From assembly GCF_000427905.1 (NCBI RefSeq), contig NZ_KE386603.1, forward strand, positions 553,332-617,331: 64,000 nt of DNA, written 5' to 3'. Position 1 is the stretch's first letter; each line of letters begins with the position of its first letter. Below are positions 50,157-57,705 of the stretch, piece after piece. The DNA is from Thermocrispum agreste DSM 44070. GTDB lineage: Bacteria > Actinomycetota > Actinomycetes > Mycobacteriales > Pseudonocardiaceae. The position numbers were made by a program, and so were the translations under genes. The notes beneath the pieces are model-generated. The model was not told where the DNA came from. It did no database searches and worked only from the letters and a program-made list of their open reading frames with translations.

Positions 50157-50403
50157 GGTCGCCCGGGTGAGGGCACGGGGCCGCCGGCGATGTCGTGATC
50201 ACGTCGCCTCGCGGCGGATGTGGCGGGGGCACAGCGGCACCAGTCAGGACTGTGCAGACCTCTCGTGAGATGGAGGTCGTTCGGGAGGGCTCGGTTCCCG
50301 TTCGGCCATGACTGATCGGTAACGCGACTTCGACTCAGTACTTTGAGTAGCCGAAAAGCTACTTCATGTCAGCATTCGATGCTGCTGTGTGGATGGAGTG
50401 TGG
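50157..50403. other. Spacer between the WD40 gene and first crystallin-like gene
   Basis: About 250 bases without a gene. Positions 50212-50250 (gatgtggcgggggcacagcg) resemble the GHSG-coding stretch at 49944-49975 of the WD40 gene, so a trace of a duplicated 3' end may lie here. An AGTAGC-cgaaaa-GCTACT inverted repeat at 50346-50363 precedes the crystallin-like gene and could be an operator or hairpin in its promoter. Confidence 0.45.
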
Positions 50404-50766
50404 GTGAAAAACTTCTTTCGGCGTTGTGGAGCGTTGGTGGCTGCGGCGGTGACGGCGGCTGTGGTGAATCCGGGTACGGCCGCCGCGATCGACCAAGTGC
50501 CGTGCAACAACAACGAGTTCGTGCGTATCGAGATACATCACAGTCTGTGGCCCCCCCGGGAAACCTACTGGTGTTTTGCCAATGGTGGCGAGGTGACGTG
50601 GTCATCGTCCCAATGGTGGGTGACGCAGATCTGGACCGGGAACAATCGTGTTCAATGGTTCGGCGACGGGCGGTGGCAGCCCGCGCAGCCGATCAACAAG
50701 TGGACCACGATGCGGTGGCCGAATCATCCCGGCGGAGTGCGCATCAACGGCATCAGAATCGTGTGA
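50404..50766 (+). CDS. Secreted beta/gamma-crystallin-like protein, copy 1
   Basis: 120 residues. GTG 50404 is chosen because all copies begin with a GTG/ATG before a short basic N terminus (MKNFFRRCGALVAA) and GGAG sits upstream. The signal peptide runs to about residue 28 (GTAAA). The mature part has two cysteines (VPCNNN and YWCFANGG) and the motif WWVTQIWTGNNRVQWFGDGRW, followed by PNHPGGVRINGIRIV. This pattern matches the single-domain Crystall_2 type of beta/gamma-crystallin seen in Streptomyces SMPI and killer-toxin-like SKLP proteins. It is first of three close relatives behind the nSTAND-WD40 gene. Confidence 0.8.
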   Translation: MKNFFRRCGALVAAAVTAAVVNPGTAAAIDQVPCNNNEFVRIEIHHSLWPPRETYWCFANGGEVTWSSSQWWVTQIWTGNNRVQWFGDGRWQPAQPINKWTTMRWPNHPGGVRINGIRIV

Positions 50767-50819
50767 CGATGTGACTTGCTGACGGCACCCAGGGGCGGCG
50801 ATGCTGCGCCGGACTCGTG

Positions 50820-51010
50820 TCCGCGAGTGTGGCGAAGCGCGGGCTGCAGAGCTGGTGCAGCGCCGGCCCTGAGTGGACGCACCTTGCCGCCGGTCGTCGC
50901 TCCCGCGCCGGACTCGTCAGGGCACGCCGACGCTCCGCACCGGGTGGGACAGCCGGTGAACGGATGCGGTTGGCGTTCCGGGTCGATGGTTCGATCGTGG
51001 CCGGCTGGTT
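50820..51010 (+). pseudogene. Possible decayed piece of WD40-gene 3' part
   Basis: The stretch around 50965-51005 reads MRLAFRVDGSIVAGW in one frame and aligns with VWAVAFRPDGAVLAT of WD40 repeat 12 (49720-49757); the sequence before it (CACGCCGACGCTCCGCAC) may match the blade linker. The rest is too diverged to align by eye. If real, it is a relic of a duplicated WD40 tail placed just before crystallin-like copy 2. Confidence 0.35.
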
Positions 51011-51072
51011 CTCGCCGGCAAGGCTGACCGGCGCGGGGACCTTTCTCAGTATTGCGTGAATTTGGCTGACGG

Positions 51073-51091
51073 ATGGACCTGTTCGGTCCAT
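51073..51091 (+). promoter_or_regulatory. Operator-like inverted repeat before copy 2
   Basis: ATGGACC-TGTTC-GGTCCAT is a perfect 7-bp inverted repeat with a five-base spacer. It is followed two bases later by TACTGT (51094-51099), a good -10 candidate, and by the GGAG/GTG of crystallin-like copy 2. A regulator dimer could bind here; no such repeat is seen in front of copies 1 or 3. Confidence 0.45.
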
Positions 51092-51114
51092 GGTACTGTG
51101 TGATGGAGTTCGGG

Positions 51115-51468
51115 GTGAAAATTTTCCTTCGGCGTTGTGGTGCGTTGGTGGCTGCGGCGGTGACGGCTACGGTGGTGAATCCGGGGACGGCTGCCGCAAT
51201 CGACCAAGTGCCGTGCAACAGCGATGAGTTCGTTCGTGTCAGGATGCACTATGAGAACCAAAAGGACAGGGACTACTGCTACGCGAATGGCGGCGAAGAA
51301 ATTTGGAATGGCCGTTGGTGGGTGACGCGGATCTGGACCGGGAACAACCGCGTTCAGTGGTTCGGTGACAGTCGCTGGCAGCCCTCGCAACCGATCAACA
51401 AGTGGACCACGATGCGGTGGCCGAATCACCCCGGCGGAGTGCGCATCAACGGCATCAGGATCGTGTGA
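51115..51468 (+). CDS. Secreted beta/gamma-crystallin-like protein, copy 2
   Basis: 117 residues. GTG 51115, with GGAG seven bases before, gives MKIFLRRCGALVAAAVTATV, nearly the same signal peptide as copy 1. The mature region DQVPCNSDEFVRVRMHYENQ..YCYANGGEEIW varies from copy 1 in the middle but from WWVTRIWTGNNRVQWFGD to the end the two are almost identical, and the last 24 codons encode identical residues. The pattern of a variable N-terminal half and constant C-terminal half suggests either selection for different targets or gene conversion of the 3' half. Confidence 0.8.
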   Translation: MKIFLRRCGALVAAAVTATVVNPGTAAAIDQVPCNSDEFVRVRMHYENQKDRDYCYANGGEEIWNGRWWVTRIWTGNNRVQWFGDSRWQPSQPINKWTTMRWPNHPGGVRINGIRIV

Positions 51469-51594
51469 CCCGCTGATAGGCGGCCGAGGCGGGCGGACCG
51501 GGTGAGCCCGCGGCATTGGCTGGGGACTTCACCCGGTTCCTTCCCCTTGGATCCGGTCGGTGATCCGGTGGGCTGACGGTGCTCGATGCGGGAG

Positions 51595-51905
51595 GCGAGA
51601 TCCGGAGCCGGACGGCGCGGTGCCGGCCGACGGCCGGCGGTGGCCGCACGCCACCGTCAGGATGCGGAGTGCGATCCGGAGCACTTCTCCGTGCTGATCG
51701 TCGGCCGGGGCGCAGCGACGGCATGGTGCCCCGGTGTTCGGTCCGGGTCCGTCGACTGGACACCGGGACGATGACTCGGTGCGCACTCGTTTGCTGTCGA
51801 CGCGGTGCGCGATGTTCTGCGCGTCATGCCGGGGCCATCCCAGGGCATGGCGGCTTCCCGCAGCCGGTGAGCAGCGACGGCACGGCCAGGCGGTGGGGTC
51901 CGGTG
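51595..51905 (+). pseudogene. Decayed copy of the 3' end of the nSTAND-WD40 gene
   Basis: Base-level similarity to 49733-50045 of the WD40 gene can be followed along its length. For example ccggacggcgcggtgccggc at about 51608 matches cccgacggtgcggtgctggc, and ggtgagcagcgacggcacgg at about 51868 matches cgtgagcagcgacgggaccg (VSSDGTARLW). Order and spacing are the same (about 300 bases). Indels destroy the frame. It lies 250 bases before crystallin-like copy 3, mirroring the intact order WD40 tail then crystallin gene. It shows that the duplicated unit included the end of the receptor gene. Confidence 0.65.
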
Positions 51906-52152
51906 TCATGTCGCTTGACTGGCACGATGTCTGCTTTGGCTATTATGTTGTCGATCGAGTGGCATTTGTCGAATCGCGATTGCGGATAGCGAGAATTGAC
52001 GACTGTTCGCGTTTGCTGTCGCCGGTCGATGGGATTCGACGTTCGTAGGATGCCGGGTCATTCAGTGGTCGTGCTACGCTTTGCCGTGTCGCTCACCATC
52101 CGATTCCTGTGTGGGTGGGCGTTACTTCTTTGGTCTGTGACACGGAGATTTC

Positions 52153-52527
52153 ATGAACTTTCTTCGTAAATTGGCAGGTGTGGTTGCCGCCGTGGTGGCT
52201 GCCACGTTGCTGAATGCCGGCTCTGCTGCCGCCATCAACACGGTTCCGTGCCCGCCGGGACAGCAGGGAGAGTTCACTCGGGTGTGGATGCACCCGACGG
52301 GCCGTCCGGACAGCCAGTGGTGCTTCGCCAACGGCGGGACGTACTGGATCCCGCCCGACGAAGTCGCCGACAGGTATTGGGTGACCAAGATCTGGACGGG
52401 CAACAACCGCGTCCAGTGGTACGGCGACGGCAGGTGGCAGCCCGCGCAGCCGATCAACAAGTGGACCACGATGCGGTGGCCGAACCACCCGGGCGGCGTG
52501 CGCATCGAAGCGATCCGTATCGTGTGA
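52153..52527 (+). CDS. Secreted beta/gamma-crystallin-like protein, copy 3
   Basis: 124 residues, ATG 52153 after GGAG. The signal peptide (MNFLRKLAGVVAAVVAATLL, ending near residue 25, GSAAA) and a longer, different N-terminal half (VPCPPGQQGEFTRVWMHPTG..QWCFANGGTYWIPPDE) are followed by the shared YWVTKIWTGNNRVQWYGDGRW..MRWPNHPGG..RIV half. Two cysteines are kept. It is the most diverged of the three. TACGCT at 52073-52078 is a -10 candidate. A hairpin terminator follows at 52566-52610. Confidence 0.8.
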   Translation: MNFLRKLAGVVAAVVAATLLNAGSAAAINTVPCPPGQQGEFTRVWMHPTGRPDSQWCFANGGTYWIPPDEVADRYWVTKIWTGNNRVQWYGDGRWQPAQPINKWTTMRWPNHPGGVRIEAIRIV

Positions 52528-52565
52528 CGTCGGCCTTGTGGTCGTCCGCGGATGATGCCGCGGGT

Positions 52566-52610
52566 GAGCAGGCGGGGTACCCGGCGATGCCGGAAGTGCC
52601 CCGCCTGCTC
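52566..52610 (+). terminator. Stem-loop terminator after crystallin-like copy 3
   Basis: GAGCAGGCGGGG (52566-52577) pairs perfectly with CCCCGCCTGCTC (52599-52610). The enclosed 21 bases form a smaller inner hairpin (CCGGC-GAT-GCCGG). TTCGTT follows. It ends the crystallin-like gene transcript 40-80 bases after its stop. Confidence 0.65.
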
Positions 52611-52889
52611 TTCGTTGCTGGTGCGTTCGTTGGTATGGTCTCCGGGCTTTCCTGAATACCGGCTGACGATCCGGAAACACCTGGTCCAAGTGCCGGGAAG
52701 TTCGGGCAAACATGGTGCCCTTTCGGACCTGACTCACCGGTAACCGAGCGACAGTGATATCGGGTGGCGACTGAGTGCGCCGGTCGGCGTGATGAATTTT
52801 GTTTCCTGGGCCCGGTCTGCCCGCAGAATGACGATGTCGGAGTTCGAAGCCGGCGACGGTTTCCGGTAATGGATGTGATCGCCGCCTGA
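52611..52889. other. No gene seen
   Basis: About 280 bases between the terminator and the decayed fourth crystallin-like copy. A/T-richer than the rest of the window. No ribosome site with a coding frame, no repeat longer than about ten bases. Confidence 0.5.
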
Positions 52890-53200
52890 TCGCTCACGGT
52901 GTGCAGGCGGTACCGCTGCCGCAATCAGCCGGGTGCCGTGCAACTACCGAGGCAGCAGTCAGTCGGGTGCCGTAGAACGACCCGATGGTTCGGGGGCGTC
53001 GAATCGTGCAGGTCCACCGGCCTTGCGCACCTGTGCTGCTGCCGTGCGAACGGGAGCGATCGCGTGGGGCGGCAATCGGTTGGGTCACCAAACCCAGGCT
53101 GCTACCGCGTCATGCGACTCGGTAACGCGGGTAGCGGCCCGGTCGGCCGAGCACCACGGGACGTCCATCTGGCCCGGTCATCCCGGCGCGCACGCAGTGA
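52890..53200 (+). pseudogene. Decayed fourth copy of the crystallin-like gene
   Basis: GCTGCCGCAATC at 52915-52926 and GTGCCGTGCAAC at 52933-52944 are exact matches to the AAAI..VPCN coding region of copy 2. Further on, ggttgggtcaccaaa at about 53080 matches the YWVTK region and tggcccggtcatcccggcg at 53170-53188 matches the WPNHPGG region. The distance between these landmarks is the same as in intact copies. There are many substitutions, a stop and indels, and no start codon. It is a dead member of the same array, directly before mntR. Confidence 0.7.
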
Positions 53201-53442
53201 AACGGGATCGCGATGGCCTGACGTGGACCGGCCGTCGGCCATGCCGCAGACGGATGAGGCCGTCACGAGCCCGGATTCGCGGCTGCACCGGCCGGTCCGC
53301 GTTGCTGTCGGCTGCTGCCGCGGAGCGCCTGATCGGTGTGCCGGCTCAGGAGGTGAATGGCGAGGTGAGCGGCGGTCGCGTGCCGTCGACCGGACGTGCT
53401 GAGTTCGCCTGGTCGTCATGTGCTGTTGATAGCCTGAAACCC

Positions 53443-54120
53443 ATGTCGGTGTCCGCGCTTTCGGCGAGCAGTCAGAACTACCTGAAAGCGGTGTGGAGCC
53501 TCGGGGAATGGTCTGACGAACCCGTCACCGCATCGACCCTGGCTGCGCGTGTCGGTGTCAAGCTGTCGACGGCCTCGGACGCCATTCGCAAGCTCACCGA
53601 GCAGGGCCTGCTCGAGCACGCCCGCTACGGCGCGGTGGCCCTGACCCCGGAGGGGCGGGCGCACGCGGTGGCCATGGTGCGCAGGCACCGGCTGATCGAA
53701 GCCTTCCTGGTCGAAGTGCTCGGCTACCGGTGGGACCAGGTGCACGACGAGGCCGAGACGCTGGAACACGCGGTGTCCGACTTCCTGATCGAGCGCATCG
53801 ACGAGCACTTGGGGCACCCGGCCCGCGATCCGCACGGCGACCCGATCCCGCGTGCCGACGGGACGGTGGAGAAAGTGGACGCGGTGTCCCTGAGCGACTT
53901 CGGGCCCAACAAGCGGGCCCGGGTGGAACGCATCGCCGACGACGACCCCAAGCTGCTGCAGTACCTGGCCGACAACGGCATCGGCTATCGGACGATCCTG
54001 CGCACCCGGCCTGCCGCCCCGTTCTCCGACACCGTCGAGGTCGAGGTGGAAGCCAGCGGCGCCGTCCTGCCGCTGGGCCGCTCGGCCACCGACGCCGTCT
54101 GGGTTTCCCAGCTCAGCTGA
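53443..54120 (+). CDS. mntR: Manganese-responsive DtxR-family repressor MntR
   Basis: 225 residues: winged helix (about 5-70, VTASTLAARVGVKLSTASDAIRKLTEQGLLEH), dimerisation/metal domain (about 72-145) and an FeoA/SH3-like tail. The metal site reads WDQVHDEAETLEHAVSDF. Where IdeR/DtxR have the iron ligand Cys102 it has Glu, the MntR signature. It is very like mycobacterial MntR (Rv2788) over its length. Manganese binding should enable repression of the convergent Mn-importer genes at 54113-57682, and it may control itself. Start ATG 53443 fits a leaderless transcript (TAGCCT at 53430-53435); the longer open frame upstream runs through a pseudogene and is not used. Confidence 0.9.
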   Translation: MSVSALSASSQNYLKAVWSLGEWSDEPVTASTLAARVGVKLSTASDAIRKLTEQGLLEHARYGAVALTPEGRAHAVAMVRRHRLIEAFLVEVLGYRWDQVHDEAETLEHAVSDFLIERIDEHLGHPARDPHGDPIPRADGTVEKVDAVSLSDFGPNKRARVERIADDDPKLLQYLADNGIGYRTILRTRPAAPFSDTVEVEVEASGAVLPLGRSATDAVWVSQLS

Positions 54121-55000
54121 CCGGCGCCGGGGTGCGCCCGGCGCGGCGGCGATGCCGCAGGTGCCGCGCCAAGCGCGACGCGACGTGCACGGCGACGAAG
54201 ATCAGCCCGAAGAAGACGGCCATCCCGGCGCTGGTTGCGGCGTCGAGCAAGTACGCCAGCCAGAATCCGGCCAGTGCTCCGGTCACGGCGATCACCGCGG
54301 TCGACATGATCATCGTCGGCAGCCGCCTGCTGAGCAGATACGCGGTGGCCGGCGGGACGATCATCAGCGCGATGACCAGGATCGCGCCCGCAGCGTGGAA
54401 GGCCGCGGTCACGGTCAGCGAGACGACGAACATGAAGGCCGTGTTCACCACCCCGGTGCGGACACCCACGCTGGCGGCGAACTGCGGGTCGAACGTGGTG
54501 ACCTTCAGCCGCGAGTAGCTCACGGCCAGGAACGCGCAGTCGAACCCCAGCACGGCGAGCATCACGTAGAGGTACGTGGGCCCGATCGAGACTCCGCCGA
54601 CGGTGAGCTGGTCCCACGCGGCCAGGTTGAGATCGCCGACCAGCACTGCGTGGGTGTCCAGGTGGATGTTGGCGAAGTTGGTCGTCACCAGGATGACGCC
54701 TGCGCTGAACAGGGCAGGGAAGACCAGGCCTTGCGGGGCGTCGCCGGTGAGCAGGCCGGTACGGCAGAGCCATTCGCTGCCGACGGCCACCAGCAGCCCG
54801 GCGAGTGCGGCACCGACGATCAGCAAGGGGGACTCCAGGTCACGGGTGAGGAAGTACCCGACCACGATGCCGGGGAGCACCGCGTGGCTGATCGCGTCGA
54901 CGAGCATCGAGTCCTTGCGCAGCACGACGAACACGCCGGGCAGCGCACAGGCGAGCGCGGTGACCACGGCGAGCAGGGCGGTGCCTGCGACGAAGGTCAT
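54113..55000 (-). CDS. Mn/Zn-type ABC transporter permease (distal)
   Basis: 295 residues, about eight membrane helices, family ABC-3. It begins MTFVAGTALLAVVTALACALPGVFVVLRKDSMLVDAISHAVLPGI, the LRKDSM.. DAISHAVLPG stretch being the coupling motif, and has AAGAILVIALMIVPPATAYLL in the central part. ATG at 55000 overlaps the stop of the first permease, so both are made together. Its last eight bases overlap the 3' end of mntR on the opposite strand, which leaves no room for a terminator between the two. Confidence 0.88.
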   Translation of the reverse strand: MTFVAGTALLAVVTALACALPGVFVVLRKDSMLVDAISHAVLPGIVVGYFLTRDLESPLLIVGAALAGLLVAVGSEWLCRTGLLTGDAPQGLVFPALFSAGVILVTTNFANIHLDTHAVLVGDLNLAAWDQLTVGGVSIGPTYLYVMLAVLGFDCAFLAVSYSRLKVTTFDPQFAASVGVRTGVVNTAFMFVVSLTVTAAFHAAGAILVIALMIVPPATAYLLSRRLPTMIMSTAVIAVTGALAGFWLAYLLDAATSAGMAVFFGLIFVAVHVASRLARHLRHRRRAGRTPAPVS

Positions 55001-55932
55001 GTGTTCGCTCCTTCGCCGGTCAGCTCCCGCTTCAGTGCGGCCCGTGCCCGCCGCCTGGACAGCACGGTGACGACGATGCTGCGGCGCGGCGAGGCCAGCA
55101 GCGAGACAAGGAAGATCGCGAACAGGGTGAGCACGATCAACGGGCCGGTCGGCACGGTGCCGAGCAGGATGGACAGCCAGGCGCCGACCCCGCTGCCCAC
55201 CGCGCCGAAGGCCGCCGACAACCACACCATGCCGCGCAGGGTGCGAGTCCACTGGCGAGCGGCGGCAGGCGGGGTGACCACGAAGGCGACCATCAGCACC
55301 AGCCCCACGGCCTTCACCCCGATCACGGTGGCGATCACGATCGTGGTGAACATCAGCGTGTCGATCACGCCTGCCCGGAATCCCAGCGCGGTGCTCTGGT
55401 CGGGGTCGAAGGTGCGAAGGGCGAACTCCTTCCAGAACAGCACCATCAGCCCGAGCGCGAGCATGCCGACCACGAGGCTGGTGACGAAGTCGGCGGTGGT
55501 GATGACCGAGGCGTTGCCGAACAGGTAGTCCTGAATGCCGCCCTTGCCGGGGAACTCGCCGTTGGCGATGATCCGCAACAGCAGCATGCCCGCCCCGAAG
55601 AAGACGGTCAGGGCCACGGCCATCGCAGTGTCGATGCCGACCTTGGACGTGCGCGCGACGTGGTTGGCGAACGCCACGGCGATCGTTCCGGCCAGCACCG
55701 CGCCCGTGATCAGCACGAGCATGCTGCGCCCTCCGGTGCCGGCCACGGCCACCGCGGCCAGGAAAGCCACGAGCGTGCCGGGCAGCGCGGCGTGTGCGAT
55801 GACGTCGCTGATCAGCGATTGCTTGCGGAGATAGGCGAAGCTGCCGAGCGCACCGGCGACGAACCCGATGGTCACCGTTCCGGCCAGGACCATCCGGTAG
55901 GTGTGGTCGGCGAAGAACTCGAGCACGGTCAT
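54997..55932 (-). CDS. Mn/Zn-type ABC transporter permease (proximal)
   Basis: 311 residues, about eight helices, same family as the next gene. Key parts are FAYLRKQSLISDVIAHAALPGTL, DTAMAVALTVFFGAGMLLL and VKAVGLVLMVAFVVTPPAAARQW. Two different permeases per importer is common in actinomycete manganese systems. ATG 55932 overlaps the stop of the ATPase gene. A longer upstream frame exists but lies over the ATPase and is ignored. Confidence 0.88.
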   Translation of the reverse strand: MTVLEFFADHTYRMVLAGTVTIGFVAGALGSFAYLRKQSLISDVIAHAALPGTLVAFLAAVAVAGTGGRSMLVLITGAVLAGTIAVAFANHVARTSKVGIDTAMAVALTVFFGAGMLLLRIIANGEFPGKGGIQDYLFGNASVITTADFVTSLVVGMLALGLMVLFWKEFALRTFDPDQSTALGFRAGVIDTLMFTTIVIATVIGVKAVGLVLMVAFVVTPPAAARQWTRTLRGMVWLSAAFGAVGSGVGAWLSILLGTVPTGPLIVLTLFAIFLVSLLASPRRSIVVTVLSRRRARAALKRELTGEGANT

Positions 55933-56726
55933 GACACGAACGCCAGGGAGTCCAGGAAGCCGTCGTCGTCGGTCACGTCGTAGGTGGTGCGGATGGCCTC
56001 CTTGGTGAAGGCGTCCGCAGCCGGCCCGGAGGCGACGACGCGCCGGTTGAGCAGCGTGACGTGGTCGCAGTAGTCGCGCACCGTCATAAGGTCGTGGTGC
56101 ACGATGACGACCGTCTTGCCCTGTTCGCGGAGCGTGTGCAGGACGCCGACGATGGCTTGCTGGCTTTTGGCGTCGACGCCCTGGAACGGTTCGTCCATGA
56201 AGAACAAGTCGGGGGACTGCACCAGCGCGCGGGCGAGGAACACCCGCTGGCGCTGCCCGCCGGACAGCTCGCCGATCTGCCGGGACGCGAGGTCGGCGAT
56301 GCCGGTCTGGGCCATGGCCGCCATGGCCCTGGCCCGTTCGGCCTTGCCCGGCCTGCGCAGCCAGCCGAGCGAGCCGTACGTGCCCATCAGCACCACGTCC
56401 TGGACCGTGGTGGGGAAGTCCCAGTCCACGGTGGCCGACTGCGGCATGTAGCCGACGCGCTGCCGGACCTTGGCCAACGGGCGGCCGAAGAATTCCGTGG
56501 TTCCGGTCAGCGGCTTCACCAGGCCCAGCATGGCCTTGATCAACGTCGACTTGCCCGCTCCGTTCGGGCCGACGACGCCCATCACCACGCCGCGCGGAAC
56601 CCGGAGGTCGACGTTGCGCAGGATCAGCTCGTCTCGGTAGGCCACAGACAGGTTCCTGGTCACGCAGGCGTACTCCGCCTGGCCCTGCGCGAGCACGTCT
56701 TCGTGCGACGTCGACGCGATGGTCAT
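55929..56726 (-). CDS. Mn/Zn-type ABC transporter ATP-binding protein
   Basis: 265 residues. Walker A GPNGAGKSTL (about 55), Q-loop GYMPQSATVDWDFPTTV, signature LSGGQRQR, Walker B DLFFMDEPFQG, switch VIVHHDL. The Q-loop neighbourhood DWDFP is typical of the metal-importer (ZnuC/MntB/SitB) subgroup. ATG 56726 overlaps the stop of the binding-protein gene, so all four genes are one operon. Confidence 0.9.
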   Translation of the reverse strand: MTIASTSHEDVLAQGQAEYACVTRNLSVAYRDELILRNVDLRVPRGVVMGVVGPNGAGKSTLIKAMLGLVKPLTGTTEFFGRPLAKVRQRVGYMPQSATVDWDFPTTVQDVVLMGTYGSLGWLRRPGKAERARAMAAMAQTGIADLASRQIGELSGGQRQRVFLARALVQSPDLFFMDEPFQGVDAKSQQAIVGVLHTLREQGKTVVIVHHDLMTVRDYCDHVTLLNRRVVASGPAADAFTKEAIRTTYDVTDDDGFLDSLAFVS

Positions 56727-57682
56727 GCCTCCCCCTTCGCCAGGGCGTCCGCGATCGCGCGGGCGTTGTGGCGGAACACGCCCAGGTAGGTGTCGACGCC
56801 GGGCTCGACGCCGAGCGAGTCGGCATAGAGCTCTTCGCCGGAGATGGTGGTGTGCCAGCCCAGTGCCCGGACGGCCTCCTGCAGGCTGGTGATGGCCTGC
56901 GGGTTGGCCTGGTTGTCCTGGAAGATCACCGGAACCCGGTGCGTGGCGATCAGTTCGGCCAGCTGCGACAAGTCCTCGGCGCTGAGCACGGCGGCGGTGG
57001 ACACGAAGTCGGTGGCGTGGACGCGCAGGCGGTAGGTCCTGCCGAAATAGTTGAACGCGTCATGCGCGGTCACCAGTATCCGTGGTTCGGGCACGCCGGC
57101 GAGCAGCTTCTCGGCTTCGGCGGCCGCGTCGGCGATCTCAGCCTGGTATCCGGCGGCGTTCCGCCGGTACTCGCCCGCCCTCGCCGGGTCGATCTCGGCG
57201 AGCTTGTCCGCGATGTAGCCGACGACCAGCGACCATGCCTCCGGGCTGTTCCAGACGTGCGGATCGTGCAGCGGATTGCCGTGCGCGTCGGTTTCCGGCA
57301 GCCGCAGCAGCAGCCGCTCGGGCAGCAGCTCGGCCACGGCCAGCTGCTTGTCGCCGAGGCTGCGGAGCTGGTCGGCCATGTGTGCTTCCAGGCCGAGCCC
57401 GTTCCACAGCACCAGATCGGCGTCCTGGAGCTGCTGGATGTCCCTGGTGGACGGCTGGTAGGTGTGCGGATCGCCGCCCGGGCCGACCATGGTCACCACC
57501 TGCGCGCGGGGGGCGACGTTCGCCACCGCGTCGGCGAGGTAGCCCGTTGTCGCGTAGACCGTGAGCCCGCCGTGCCCGGTGCGCCCGTACGCACTCTCCG
57601 CGAAAGCCGCGCACCCGGTCAGCGTCAGCACGGCGCAGGCCACCGCGACAAGTGCCGCGATGACTCGGGAACGCCCTGACAT
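56723..57682 (-). CDS. Manganese (or zinc) ABC transporter substrate-binding lipoprotein
   Basis: 319 residues of the cluster A-I (ZnuA/MntC/PsaA) family. Lipobox LTGC at Cys24. Metal ligands likely are His in GPGGDPHTYQPS, His in HDPHVWNSPE, His in VTAHDAFNYFGR and Asp in PVIFQDNQANP. It has no His-rich loop of the kind found in zinc-specific proteins, and together with MntR this favours manganese. ATG 57682 follows GAGAGG. It is the first gene of the operon, behind the promoter at 57722-57750. Confidence 0.88.
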   Translation of the reverse strand: MSGRSRVIAALVAVACAVLTLTGCAAFAESAYGRTGHGGLTVYATTGYLADAVANVAPRAQVVTMVGPGGDPHTYQPSTRDIQQLQDADLVLWNGLGLEAHMADQLRSLGDKQLAVAELLPERLLLRLPETDAHGNPLHDPHVWNSPEAWSLVVGYIADKLAEIDPARAGEYRRNAAGYQAEIADAAAEAEKLLAGVPEPRILVTAHDAFNYFGRTYRLRVHATDFVSTAAVLSAEDLSQLAELIATHRVPVIFQDNQANPQAITSLQEAVRALGWHTTISGEELYADSLGVEPGVDTYLGVFRHNARAIADALAKGEA

Positions 57683-57705
57683 GCGACGCCTCTCGGTCCG
57701 TAGAA

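Noticed and set aside
52933-53442. Extended N terminus for MntR
   Set aside because: The extra 170 codons lie over a decayed crystallin-like gene, and MntR homologues start at the chosen ATG.
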